From the NCBI RefSeq assembly GCF_026891035.1, contig NZ_JAPTGG010000007.1, forward strand, positions 178,418 through 242,417: a stretch of 64,000 nucleotides of DNA, written 5' to 3'. The stretch is from Dasania phycosphaerae (GTDB taxonomy: Bacteria; Pseudomonadota; Gammaproteobacteria; Pseudomonadales; Dasaniaceae). This document shows positions 8,872 through 17,499 of this stretch, piece by piece. Within the stretch, counting starts at the first letter, position 1. Each line of letters starts with the position of its first letter. The notes beneath the pieces were generated by a model. It was not told where the DNA came from. It searched no databases and worked only from the letters and a program-made list of their open reading frames with translations. Position numbers and translations under genes: made by a program.

Positions 8872-11253
8872 ATGATAAATAAAGTACTCAATAAAAAATT
8901 ACCGCTAGCCGTTGCCGTGGGCCTAGGCGCGCAGGCGCTATTGGCACCACTGGCCCATTCATTAGCGCTAGAAGAGTTAATCGTTTCTGCCCGTAAACAG
9001 GCCGAAACAGCGCAAGATGTACCCATAGCCGTTACCGCCATTTCCGGCGATATGATGACCAGCTTAGGGGTGAGTGAGGCAGGCGACATCGCCTTATATA
9101 CGCCCAACTTTACTTGGCATACCGAGTTTGGCCGCGCCTCGCCGCAGCCCTATATGCGCGGCATAGGCACCAATAATTTTGCCCCTATTAACAACGGCCC
9201 CATCGCCATTTATCAAGACGGTGTGTTTATAGGCCCTAATATTGCGCAAGGTTTTGCCACCTTTGATGTAGAGCGGGTAGAGGTGTTAAAAGGCCCGCAA
9301 GGTACTTTATATGGCCGTAACTCTACCGGTGGTTTAATTAATTTTATCTCTGTTAAGCCTGAGATAGGTCAAGAGCCTTCAGGTTATATCAATGTAGAAG
9401 TCGGCAGCCACGACACCAAAAACTTTGAAGGTGCTTTTGGTTTTAGTATGGGTGATCAGTTTGCTGGTCGCGTATCGGTGCTGCGCGCCACCAGTGATGG
9501 CCCTTTCGATAATATCAACCCTGAAAGCAATGGCGAGGCGGGCCAGATAGATGATTTTGCCGCCCGCGCTCAGTTGCTATTTGATAATAACGAGGGCCTA
9601 ACCATATTAACGAATTACCACTACGGTAAGGCCGAGCCCGATACCGCGCCCTTTAAACAATTGAGCCTGCAAGATGCCGCCGATCCCTCCCAGCCCTGTG
9701 CTAACCCCGGTGTGGGCCGCACGGGCTGTAGTGATATTTATACCGGCTTTGTGGAAGACAGTGATATTTTCAAAACTCAAAAAGCCGATGACTTTGAGCA
9801 TGTGGATACCGAAGGGTTATTGGTACGTATAGATTATGAAATCAATTACGACATGTCGCTTTATTCGGCCTCTTCCTACGATGAAGCCTCGCTGCGCCGC
9901 TATGATGACACCGATGACGGCCCCTTTGGTTTAGAGAATGATTACTACGCCGATGATTTTCGTTGGTATAGCCAAGAGCTGGGTATAGCTAACCAAAGTG
10001 ATACCGCCATGTGGCACTTGGGTACCTATTACTACAACGAAAAAGTACATGGTGCGCAACTGTGGACTAACCCTATCTTTGGCACCGGCGAAGGTAACGA
10101 GCATGAAATAGAAACCACCAGCTATGCCCTGTTTGGCCAGTACGATTATGACTTTAATGAAACCTGGGGGGCGACCATAGGCTTGCGTTGGAGCTATGAA
10201 GAAAAAGAAGTACATAAATACAATGGCTTTTTACCCTTTATTAACAACCCCGGTAACGAGGGCGATGGCCCTATCTTTTCATTGGCCGATGCCCGTGCTG
10301 CCGGTGGTATAGACGAGTCTCACGGTGTGACCGTGGGCACGCCTACCGCCAAAGATTGGGACGAAATTACCGGCCGTATTTCGGTGGATTACAACACCGA
10401 AGAGGGGCACTTAATCTACGCTTCTATAGCTAGAGGCTTTAAGGGCGGCGATGTTAATGGTGCGGCTTTTATGGATGAATATGTACCCGCAGGTGTTAAT
10501 GGCTGTAGTGCTGGCGACCCCATCAACCCAACCGCAGCAGGCTCTACTCGCTGTCAAAGTTCGGTAGATGCTTTTAATGCCAAGCTGGAGCCGGTAGATC
10601 CTGAATTATTGGATGCTATAGAAATAGGATTTAAAGGCGACTTTATGGACGGTGCCTTGCGCGTTAATGGCGCGGTGTTTTATTACGAATACACCGACCA
10701 GCAAAACACCAACCTAATCCCCGTACCTGGCGCGGCGGCGGGTGGCGGTAATACCACCTCGCTGACTAATGCCGGTGAAACTAAAATGCCCGGTATGGAG
10801 ATTGAGGTGATAGCAACACCTAATGATGCCTGGTATTTACAATTTAATGCCGGTTGGTTGGATGCTGAATACGATAAATTTGAGCCCGATAACTCGGGTA
10901 ATCAAATTTCATTGACACCAAAATCGCAGTTTTCAGGCTTGGTGCGTTACGACATAGAGCTGGATAGCGGGGCCATAGTGGCCTTGCAAACCGATGTGTC
11001 CTGGCAGAGCAAAACCTATTTCCAGCCTACTAATGAGAAGTTTTTAGAAGAAGATGCCTACGCCCTGTGGGGCGCGCGGGTGTCCTACCGCTCGGCCGAT
11101 AGCCGCTGGACTACCGCTTTGTTTGCCAAAAACCTAACGGATAAAGAGTACTATGGCTCGGGCTTTCAGCTGGACTTTTTGGGTACCAAACAAGTTAAGC
11201 CCGGTGCGCCTCGTTACATAGGCCTAAGTGTTAATTATCAGTTTGGTCAATAA
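8872..11253 (+). CDS. TonB-dependent outer-membrane receptor 2 (tandem paralogue)
   Basis: A 793-aa TonB-dependent receptor with a signal peptide (about 1-30, ending LAHSLA), the same plug motif VERVEVLKGPQGTLYGRN, and a barrel ending in FGQ. It aligns with receptor 1 almost without gaps; differences concentrate in a few extracellular-loop-like stretches, for example around residues 255-285 and 530-560. That pattern suggests duplication followed by change in ligand specificity. It has its own RBS (GGGTGGGG shortly before ATG) and its own terminator. Its expression is likely separate from the first copy. Confidence 0.95.
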   Translation: MINKVLNKKLPLAVAVGLGAQALLAPLAHSLALEELIVSARKQAETAQDVPIAVTAISGDMMTSLGVSEAGDIALYTPNFTWHTEFGRASPQPYMRGIGTNNFAPINNGPIAIYQDGVFIGPNIAQGFATFDVERVEVLKGPQGTLYGRNSTGGLINFISVKPEIGQEPSGYINVEVGSHDTKNFEGAFGFSMGDQFAGRVSVLRATSDGPFDNINPESNGEAGQIDDFAARAQLLFDNNEGLTILTNYHYGKAEPDTAPFKQLSLQDAADPSQPCANPGVGRTGCSDIYTGFVEDSDIFKTQKADDFEHVDTEGLLVRIDYEINYDMSLYSASSYDEASLRRYDDTDDGPFGLENDYYADDFRWYSQELGIANQSDTAMWHLGTYYYNEKVHGAQLWTNPIFGTGEGNEHEIETTSYALFGQYDYDFNETWGATIGLRWSYEEKEVHKYNGFLPFINNPGNEGDGPIFSLADARAAGGIDESHGVTVGTPTAKDWDEITGRISVDYNTEEGHLIYASIARGFKGGDVNGAAFMDEYVPAGVNGCSAGDPINPTAAGSTRCQSSVDAFNAKLEPVDPELLDAIEIGFKGDFMDGALRVNGAVFYYEYTDQQNTNLIPVPGAAAGGGNTTSLTNAGETKMPGMEIEVIATPNDAWYLQFNAGWLDAEYDKFEPDNSGNQISLTPKSQFSGLVRYDIELDSGAIVALQTDVSWQSKTYFQPTNEKFLEEDAYALWGARVSYRSADSRWTTALFAKNLTDKEYYGSGFQLDFLGTKQVKPGAPRYIGLSVNYQFGQ

Positions 11254-11285
11254 GCGACATTAGTGCCTCAGTATTGTTGCCCGTT

Positions 11286-11326
11286 AACCGAGCCCGCTAA
11301 GACTCAGAGCCGGCTCGGTTTTTTTT
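11286..11326 (+). terminator. Terminator after TonB receptor 2
   Basis: A perfect 9-bp stem (AACCGAGCC / GGCTCGGTT) with a 17-nt loop, running into a tract of eight T that begins with the last two stem bases. Confidence 0.9.
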
Positions 11327-11504
11327 ATGGGCAGCAAAATGTGGTAAATAAGTATCATCCTATGAGCAGCTCACCTATTGGCCTGGGAAAGGCTTTCTCT
11401 TGCCCCGAGGGGGCAGTTAATGTGGTATATAAGAGCAATATTTCGTTAGTCAGATTGAGAGGGGGTGGCCAGCCGGTGCTGATAACCGACTGGGGGGGGG
11501 AAGC

Positions 11505-12734
11505 TTATTCCGCAAAGTCCATTAGTTGTTTCGGTGTAATGGTTTCATCGGCAAGTAGTTTTGGCGGGATAGAAAGATTCTTATTGATTATTTGCTTGGC
11601 AAGCATAAATTCTTGAGGCCTGTTAACGCAGTCTGCGGCAATAACTTTTCCCTCTTTCAGATAAAAGGCTGAAAAGCTGCGATTGGTATTTGGGTTTCCG
11701 CGTAACACCATTTCATCATGGTTTTGATTAAGGCCAACCATCTGAAGTTTTAAGTCATATTGATCTGACCAAAACCAGGGGGCGGTATTATGAATATTGC
11801 GGTTATTACATATGCTTGATGCAGCTGTTTTGGCTTGCTCATTAGCATTCGCTACTGACTCTAAGCGTGTGTACTGTTGATAAAAAGGATTAAAGTAGTT
11901 GGCGCAGTCACCAGCAGAAAACACATCTGGGTCTATGGTTTGGCAGTGCTGGTTAACAACTATCCCATTCATTATCTCCAGGCCCACCTCGTTGGCTAGC
12001 TCTATGTTAGGAGTTACTCCAATGCCAATAATAACAAGATCTGCGTCATATACGCGGCCGTCTTCGCAGATAACCTTGTTGACTCTGTCAATTCCTGTTA
12101 AAGCAGAAACAGTAACGCCTGTTTTAATGCTTACGCCTTGTTCTTCATGAATGCGGGTGTAAAACTCAGATAGCGCTGGGGCGGCAACGCGAGCGAGTAT
12201 GCGCGGAGCCATTTCTAATACGGTAACATCAAGGCCTATGCTTTTTAGCATGGCGGCAGTTTCTAAACCTATATAGCCGCCACCTACAATAATGGCTTTA
12301 TGATATTGGTCAATAGAGTTTTTAATTACGTTGACGTCATCAATGGAGCGAAGATAGGCGACGCCTTTTAGCTTAGATCCAGGGATGTTAAATTTTCTAG
12401 CTCTTGAGCCAGTGCAAATGGCTAGCTTGTTATAAGAAAGTTTTTCTTCGTTTTCTAGTGTCACCGTCTTGTTTTTTCTGTCAATGGCTTTTACGGTTGA
12501 GTTTAGTCTTACTTCAATATTATTTTTTTTATAAAATTCATCTGGTCTTATCAGTATGTCTTTAGGTGATTTCTTTCCTAAAAGAAAGTCTTTAGAAAGA
12601 GGCGGGCGGTGATAAGGTGGGTGTGATTCGTTGCTGACTATAGTGATGTTGCCTTCCCATCCCTCTTGTATAAGACTGGAGGCTAGCTGAGATGCGGTGT
12701 GGCTTCCTCCTATAATAATGCATGTTTTAAGCAT
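11505..12734 (-). CDS. NAD(P)H:ferredoxin reductase of an oxygenase system
   Basis: A 409-aa FAD-dependent pyridine-nucleotide reductase of the rhodocoxin/putidaredoxin-reductase type. An N-terminal FAD-binding motif (IIIGGSHTASQLA) is followed by HPPYHRPPLSK, a second nucleotide-binding motif IIVGGGYIGLETAA at about residues 148-161, and the FAD-contacting VFSAGDCAN. It would pass electrons from NAD(P)H to the 2Fe-2S ferredoxin encoded divergently at 13060 and thence to an oxygenase, most simply the Rieske protein at 16205. The gene and its neighbours to 16.1 kb look more AT-rich than the receptors, which suggests a different origin. Confidence 0.9.
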   Translation of the reverse strand: MLKTCIIIGGSHTASQLASSLIQEGWEGNITIVSNESHPPYHRPPLSKDFLLGKKSPKDILIRPDEFYKKNNIEVRLNSTVKAIDRKNKTVTLENEEKLSYNKLAICTGSRARKFNIPGSKLKGVAYLRSIDDVNVIKNSIDQYHKAIIVGGGYIGLETAAMLKSIGLDVTVLEMAPRILARVAAPALSEFYTRIHEEQGVSIKTGVTVSALTGIDRVNKVICEDGRVYDADLVIIGIGVTPNIELANEVGLEIMNGIVVNQHCQTIDPDVFSAGDCANYFNPFYQQYTRLESVANANEQAKTAASSICNNRNIHNTAPWFWSDQYDLKLQMVGLNQNHDEMVLRGNPNTNRSFSAFYLKEGKVIAADCVNRPQEFMLAKQIINKNLSIPPKLLADETITPKQLMDFAE

Positions 12735-13059
12735 GTTGTTCTCTTTGTTGAAGTTGGTTTTTTGATTGGTTATTTGTATTGTGTTTTATGTTTTTGGGTT
12801 TGTATAATATTAAAATAAATGTTGTGTAATAACTTTTCTTTATCTTTATGTGTTGCCTGTTGATAAAGAGTTATTATTGCAATAAAAAGATAATAATATT
12901 TTACAGTCCTGTGTTATCTATTGATAATTTCCTTTCTTCAGTCATCTCTATTAAAAGCAGAATGATTTTATGGTTGTTAATGTTTTTTAGTGAAAAGCTA
13001 TGTGGCTTTTTAGATGCTGAATTTTCTTGTTTTTATTATAAATGCTTAAGGTGCTAATT
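12735..13059. promoter_or_regulatory. AT-rich divergent promoter region
   Basis: A 325-bp very AT-rich spacer between the divergent ferredoxin reductase and ferredoxin genes. It must carry both promoters. An open frame at 12848-13057 is low-complexity and has no RBS, so I do not call it a gene. No clear operator was found. Confidence 0.5.
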
Positions 13060-13380
13060 ATGGTTGCTGTTAAATATGTTCAGCATGATGGTTTTGAGTG
13101 TGATGTTGATATTCCTGCTGGAAATACAGTTATGCAAGGAGCTGTGTCGAATATGATAGAGGGGATAGTTGCTGAATGTGGTGGTGCTGGTGCATGTGCA
13201 ACTTGCCATTGCTATGTGGGCGAAGAGTGGTTGGAGAAAGTCGCTGATGCAAATGAGATAGAGAAAGAAACTTTAGAAATGGTTGGCTGTGTTAGGAGTG
13301 GGAGTCGGCTAAGCTGTCAAATAAAAGTAACAGAAGATATGGATGGGCTAATAATTTATATTCCTGAATCCCAATATTAG
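13060..13380 (+). CDS. 2Fe-2S ferredoxin, adrenodoxin/putidaredoxin type
   Basis: A 106-aa ferredoxin. The cluster ligands are C40, C46, C49 and C86 in the pattern C-x5-C-x2-C-x36-C (ECGGAGACATC, then RLSCQI). This is the type that links an FAD reductase to a P450 or Rieske oxygenase. I choose ATG 13060 over ATG 13042 because AAGGTG lies 6 nt before it and the protein then begins like family members (MVAVKYV). It is divergent from its presumed reductase and convergent with aminotransferase 2. With the Rieske protein at 16205 it completes a three-component electron chain. Confidence 0.92.
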   Translation: MVAVKYVQHDGFECDVDIPAGNTVMQGAVSNMIEGIVAECGGAGACATCHCYVGEEWLEKVADANEIEKETLEMVGCVRSGSRLSCQIKVTEDMDGLIIYIPESQY

Positions 13381-13440
13381 GGGGGGTATGGATAAGAATA
13401 TAGCCGCTTTCTGTGTTTATATAAACTTGTAGTTTGGTGG

Positions 13441-13487
13441 CTCGCTCTATTAACGGCCTCTATGTTTGAGGTTGTTAATAGAGCGAG
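13441..13487. terminator. Long hairpin between convergent ferredoxin and aminotransferase genes
   Basis: Perfect 14-bp arms (CTCGCTCTATTAAC / GTTAATAGAGCGAG), with a shorter CCTC/GAGG pairing in the loop. There is no T tract on either side, so it may be a bidirectional RNA-end structure rather than a textbook terminator. Confidence 0.6.
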
Positions 13488-13498
13488 GGGGGATAGTA

Positions 13499-14890
13499 TT
13501 ATAGGTAGCCCTCTTCTTTTAGGTCGTGAGTGGTTTCAATAATACTTTCTCTTAAAATAGAGACTAGTACATCTATTTGAGTTTTGCTCATGGTGAGCGG
13601 AGGAGATAATACGTTCATGTGTGCGAGAGGTCGAACAATTAGCCCTCTTTTTTGGCAGCGCTTTGAAATTCTATCGCCAACAGCTGCTTTCGGAGGAAAT
13701 AGCTCTTTAGTTTCTTTGTTGGCAACGCTTTCAAGACAAATCATAAAGCGCTTTCCTCGTACATCGCCAATGATGGGTAGGCTAGCTAAGGATTTCAGCT
13801 CTTCTTCAAAGTAGTCGCCGGCATTTTTTGCATGTTGACAGATGCTTTCTTTTTCTAAAATCTCGATGTTTTTTAGTGCTGCAGCACAAGATACCGGATG
13901 ACCGGAGTAGGTGAATCCATGAGTGAAAAGTGAGCCTTCTGCTTGAGGTACGCTAATAACATCATAAATTTTATCGGAAAGAATCGTTGCTCCTAACGCG
14001 GCATAGCCAGAAGTTAGCCCTTTAGCACAGGTAATCATGTCTGGCACTATGCCAAATTCATCCTCTGAGGCGAAAAAATGACCCAGCCGACCAAAAGCTG
14101 TAACCACTTCATCCGAAACATAAAGAACATCATATTTTCGGCAGACATCTAAAGTACGTTTATGATAACCCTGTGGCGGCACAATAACACCGCCAGCGCC
14201 TAATATAGGTTCGGCAAAAAATAATGCCACGTTATCAGGCCCCAATTCTAATATTTTGTCCTCTAGCTCTTGTACTAAATGATCGCAGAAAGCTTCGGTG
14301 CTCATACCTTCTGGTCGTCGGTAGGGGTTGGGGCAAGAAATGTTATGCACTAAGTCTTCGTGTTGGTCAAAGCCTATGTGATCAAATTTGACGCCGGTAA
14401 TAGACATTGTCATATAGGTGCTACCATGATAGCCATCTATGCGTGATATGATTTTTTTCTTCGATGTTTTACCTAGCTGGTTAAAGTAAAAGTGAGCAAT
14501 GCGCACAGCGGTGTCATTGGCGACTGAGCCTCCGCAGCCATAAAAAACATGATTGAGAGTGTCGGGCGCTAATTCGGCAAGCTTGGCAGCAAGCTCTGCT
14601 GCTGGCGGGGTTGTAACATGACCAAAAGGGGTATAAAAACAAAGTTCTAGTGCCTGGTCGGCCATTGCTTGAGCGATTTCTTTACGGCCGTAGTCAACAT
14701 TAACGCACCATAGCCCGCCAATTCCATCTATATACTTTTTCCCATCAGAATCTCTAACGTAGATATCTTCAGAGTCAGCCATAACTAACGACCCTTCCTT
14801 GTTAAAGGTTGAGAAATCAGTAAATGGATGTATAAAGTGGTCTTTATCCTTTTTGCGTAAAGCTTCCGTGTTATATTTAAGTTGAGTCAT
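13499..14890 (-). CDS. Class III PLP aminotransferase 2
   Basis: A 463-aa paralogue of the aminotransferase at 2790. Shared blocks are HPFTDF near the N-terminus, IDGIGGLWCVN, DGYHGSTYM, DEVVTAFGRLG and CAKGLTSGY with the PLP lysine at about residue 290. I use the inner ATG at 14890: GGAG lies 9 nt before it and it reproduces the MTQ start of the paralogue; the outer ATG (14905) overlaps that Shine-Dalgarno sequence. It is the last gene of a leftward Rieske-MFS-aminotransferase row, 39 bp after the MFS stop. It probably transaminates a product of the oxygenase. Confidence 0.92.
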   Translation of the reverse strand: MTQLKYNTEALRKKDKDHFIHPFTDFSTFNKEGSLVMADSEDIYVRDSDGKKYIDGIGGLWCVNVDYGRKEIAQAMADQALELCFYTPFGHVTTPPAAELAAKLAELAPDTLNHVFYGCGGSVANDTAVRIAHFYFNQLGKTSKKKIISRIDGYHGSTYMTMSITGVKFDHIGFDQHEDLVHNISCPNPYRRPEGMSTEAFCDHLVQELEDKILELGPDNVALFFAEPILGAGGVIVPPQGYHKRTLDVCRKYDVLYVSDEVVTAFGRLGHFFASEDEFGIVPDMITCAKGLTSGYAALGATILSDKIYDVISVPQAEGSLFTHGFTYSGHPVSCAAALKNIEILEKESICQHAKNAGDYFEEELKSLASLPIIGDVRGKRFMICLESVANKETKELFPPKAAVGDRISKRCQKRGLIVRPLAHMNVLSPPLTMSKTQIDVLVSILRESIIETTHDLKEEGYL

Positions 14891-14929
14891 TAAAACAGGC
14901 TCCATAATTATCGGTAGTGATTATTGTTG

Positions 14930-16129
14930 CTATCTAACTAAAGGTGATTGGTAGATTTTTTTGAATTGGTATAGCGCTGGCGAAATGCAAATCGTTGCGG
15001 CGGTCAGTAGCGCCATGCCAAAAAACAATACGGGGTGATAAGATTGGCTAGTTAATTGTTGGTTGACATTATTACCAACGAGCAGGGCGGCTATAAAAGG
15101 CCCAGTTACTAAAGCTATTCCTATTGCACCATTGCCTAAGGCTAGAGAGCTGCCGCTGGGGTCTGAGTCTGACAGTATGCCTAAAAGATAGGGTAGTACG
15201 CAGTTCCATACACCAAATAATAAAAATATGGCAGTGGCATAGTTGTAAAAAGTTTGTTGCTCCAGTTTAAGCATTAGCAAAGAGATTATTAGTACAGCAT
15301 TACCCAATAAAATGGGAAGCATGCGGCCGTATCTAGTGCTTAATTTGGCAGCAATTAGCCCACCTAATATTCCACCTATCATGGATAGTGATAGGCTTAA
15401 GCTGGTTTTATCAATGCTTAGCCCGCCTGCTCGGCCTAATAGCTCTGCATAGGTGTAGGGGGCCATCAGGCCGCATTCAAATAAAAAGAGTGCCAGCATG
15501 CCCCAGGCTGCGATTTTATAGTTGCCTGCTTTTTTTGACGGTGCGTGTGGTGTTGCTTGCTGTGATCTGTTGCTGGGCACGTAACCCATAAATAATAAAC
15601 CTGTGATACATAAAAGGCTAAACAATAGAAAAATGCCGTCGATGCCGTAGTGCTGGTTAATACTTGGGAATAAATAGAAACACATCCCAGAAATAATGCT
15701 TTGTGCGACTAGCCACCAGCCATAAGCTGAATCAGAATCATGCATTTTTCCTATAGTGGCTAGCAGTATTGCAGTGACAGTGCCAGCCCCTAAGCCAGAA
15801 AGTAATCTGGCAGCCATTATCAGATAATAGTCGTTACAAATAATAGACAAACCATTAGCTAAGGCCATTAATAATAGGGCCTTTGTACATAAAGAACGCC
15901 ATGAAAGCTTTCTCATTATTAAAAAAGATAAGAATGTACCCAAGGTGTAACCGGCCATATCAGCACTGGCAATAAATCCTGCCTTTTGCGGACTGACGTT
16001 GTAAGATTCAACAATGCCAGAAACCAGTACGGGAACCATAATAATGATTACAAAGGGTATGGAGCATAATGTGGTTATTACTAATATGGATATTTTGCTA
16101 TTAAGATCAGCTGTGTTTTTGTAGTTCAT
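14930..16129 (-). CDS. MFS transporter
   Basis: A 399-aa inner-membrane protein with about 12 hydrophobic segments. The N-terminal half (to about residue 185) and the second half are separated by a polar loop at about 190-205 (NRSQQATPHAPSKK). A charged MFS-like stretch SYNVSPQKAGFIASADMAGY follows the first helix. It lies between the Rieske oxygenase and aminotransferase 2 on the same strand, so it probably imports their substrate. It looks related to the MFS protein at 49454, also close to Rieske and aminotransferase genes. The substrate is unknown. Confidence 0.85.
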   Translation of the reverse strand: MNYKNTADLNSKISILVITTLCSIPFVIIIMVPVLVSGIVESYNVSPQKAGFIASADMAGYTLGTFLSFLIMRKLSWRSLCTKALLLMALANGLSIICNDYYLIMAARLLSGLGAGTVTAILLATIGKMHDSDSAYGWWLVAQSIISGMCFYLFPSINQHYGIDGIFLLFSLLCITGLLFMGYVPSNRSQQATPHAPSKKAGNYKIAAWGMLALFLFECGLMAPYTYAELLGRAGGLSIDKTSLSLSLSMIGGILGGLIAAKLSTRYGRMLPILLGNAVLIISLLMLKLEQQTFYNYATAIFLLFGVWNCVLPYLLGILSDSDPSGSSLALGNGAIGIALVTGPFIAALLVGNNVNQQLTSQSYHPVLFFGMALLTAATICISPALYQFKKIYQSPLVR

Positions 16130-16148
16130 GTGACAGACCTTGGTTTTT

Positions 16149-16182
16149 ATACCGTCTATCGCCAGTTGTCGATAGACGGTAT
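16149..16182. other. Intercistronic hairpin between Rieske and MFS genes
   Basis: Perfect 13-bp arms (ATACCGTCTATCG / CGATAGACGGTAT) with an 8-nt loop. In the direction of the genes (leftward) the stem is followed by A rather than U residues, so it is not a normal terminator. A role in mRNA processing or 3'-end protection of the Rieske message is possible. Confidence 0.6.
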
Positions 16183-16204
16183 TTCTGTTTTTAATCAGGC
16201 ATTT

Positions 16205-17365
16205 TTAATTTAGCTTTCTTGCTAAATATTGATAAAACTCCAGGTTAGACTCTTCCAGTCTGCATAAAGGCCCGCCGCCAGATAGCATACCCTTGGCTCC
16301 CCTAAAAATACCTTCTACAACAAGTTTGTCTTCCTCATTGACAGAGTTGAAAAAGCTAATAGTTTTTTCTATAAAGTCTTTTTTATCTTCTTCGGTTTTT
16401 TCGGCTAAAACTTCAGGGGCAATGCTAACTCCATAGCGCACTTGTACTTTGTCTACGCCTTTGGGTTGTAGCGATAGGTACCAAAAATAATCGGGGGCTA
16501 CAGCAATTAAATGTGATGGATAAATGCTGGCGAGAACGGTAGTGTTGCGCCACTGGCCTGTTAAGGCTGTATTGTCGGGATGGGCTATGCCGGCAACGCC
16601 TTCTTTTTTTCTGATCAGGTGATAATTAAAATGCTCTGTGCCTGGGGTCATTTCCATATCTGCCAGAGGCGATATAGGCCCTATTGTTCCCCTATGCGCT
16701 CTGGGTAGGTGGTAGCTTTCCATAAAGTTTTCGGCCAGGCATTTCCAGTTAGTATCCCAGGTGCTGTCGGACTGTGTTATTTGTACATAGTTTTCCATAT
16801 GGTAGGGAGCCAGTATTTCACGTAAGGGCTCTAGCTGATCGCTGATGGCTGAGGCATCGTCGTTCAAGGTGACATATATCCAGCCCTCCCATAGTTCAGT
16901 TCTAACTTCGGGCAGGCGATGTTCGCTGGGGTCAAAGCCCTCGCGGCAATGCATTTCTGGGCCGCGCACTAACTGGCCATCGGTTTGATAAGTCCAGGCG
17001 TGATAGGGGCATACAATGGGCCGGGTTTGTTTGCCTTTGCCTTCCAGCAATACCATCAGTCTATGCAGGCAAACATTGGAGTAACTGCGAATTTCATTAT
17101 CAGCGTTACGTATGGTGTAAATGGGTTGCTCTGCGATCTCGGAGGTTAGATAGTCGCCAGCTTCGGGTAGCTCGCAGCTGCGGCCTATGCATATCCAGTC
17201 TGTTCGAAATATCTTTTCAAGCTCCAGCTGATTAAAGGCCTGTGAGGTATACGCTTGAGGGGAAAGAGAGTGGGCTTTCTGGATATTTTTATTGGCGTTT
17301 TCACTAATCTCATCAAGTAGTTGCTGTAGTGGTTTGTTGGCTGCACTGCTAGTTTTCATTGTCAT
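16205..17365 (-). CDS. Rieske non-haem iron oxygenase 1 (quaternary-amine type)
   Basis: Terminal oxygenase of about 386 aa. The Rieske cluster is bound by CLH and CPYH (motifs C-x-H and C-x2-H, about residues 100-122). The mononuclear iron site reads ENFMESYHLPRAH: E216, H219, H224, the E-x2-H-x4-H pattern of carnitine and stachydrine oxygenases, in which a Glu instead of Asp bridges the centres. Likely reaction: N-demethylation or C-N cleavage of a betaine-like compound (inference). ATG 17365 has AGG 5 nt upstream; GTG 17371 and ATG 17359 are alternatives. The ferredoxin and reductase at 11.5-13.4 kb are the obvious electron donors. Confidence 0.88.
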   Translation of the reverse strand: MTMKTSSAANKPLQQLLDEISENANKNIQKAHSLSPQAYTSQAFNQLELEKIFRTDWICIGRSCELPEAGDYLTSEIAEQPIYTIRNADNEIRSYSNVCLHRLMVLLEGKGKQTRPIVCPYHAWTYQTDGQLVRGPEMHCREGFDPSEHRLPEVRTELWEGWIYVTLNDDASAISDQLEPLREILAPYHMENYVQITQSDSTWDTNWKCLAENFMESYHLPRAHRGTIGPISPLADMEMTPGTEHFNYHLIRKKEGVAGIAHPDNTALTGQWRNTTVLASIYPSHLIAVAPDYFWYLSLQPKGVDKVQVRYGVSIAPEVLAEKTEEDKKDFIEKTISFFNSVNEEDKLVVEGIFRGAKGMLSGGGPLCRLEESNLEFYQYLARKLN

Positions 17366-17389
17366 CGACACCTTTATCGTCGTTACTCT

Positions 17390-17412
17390 ATAAGCCCTGT
17401 TGTTTGGCTTAT
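17390..17412. promoter_or_regulatory. Candidate LysR-2 operator
   Basis: Perfect inverted repeat ATAAGCC-N9-GGCTTAT in the spacer between the divergent Rieske 1 and LysR-2 genes, 25 bp from the Rieske start. Size and position suit a LysR-type recognition site. Confidence 0.5.
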
Positions 17413-17499
17413 GGTTGGTGATGTATTGAAAACTTAGTTTGCTGACTGCCCAGTCATTTGTATAATATTAAATAATCAGTCCTGCGATAAATTTTAATT

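Noticed and set aside
11263..11616. A 117-aa frame between TonB receptor 2 and the ferredoxin reductase
   Set aside because: It runs through the receptor terminator and overlaps the 3' end of the reductase; no RBS and no recognisable protein pattern.
12848..13057. A 69-aa frame upstream of the ferredoxin
   Set aside because: Low-complexity, Phe/Cys/Ile-rich translation of very AT-rich DNA without an RBS.
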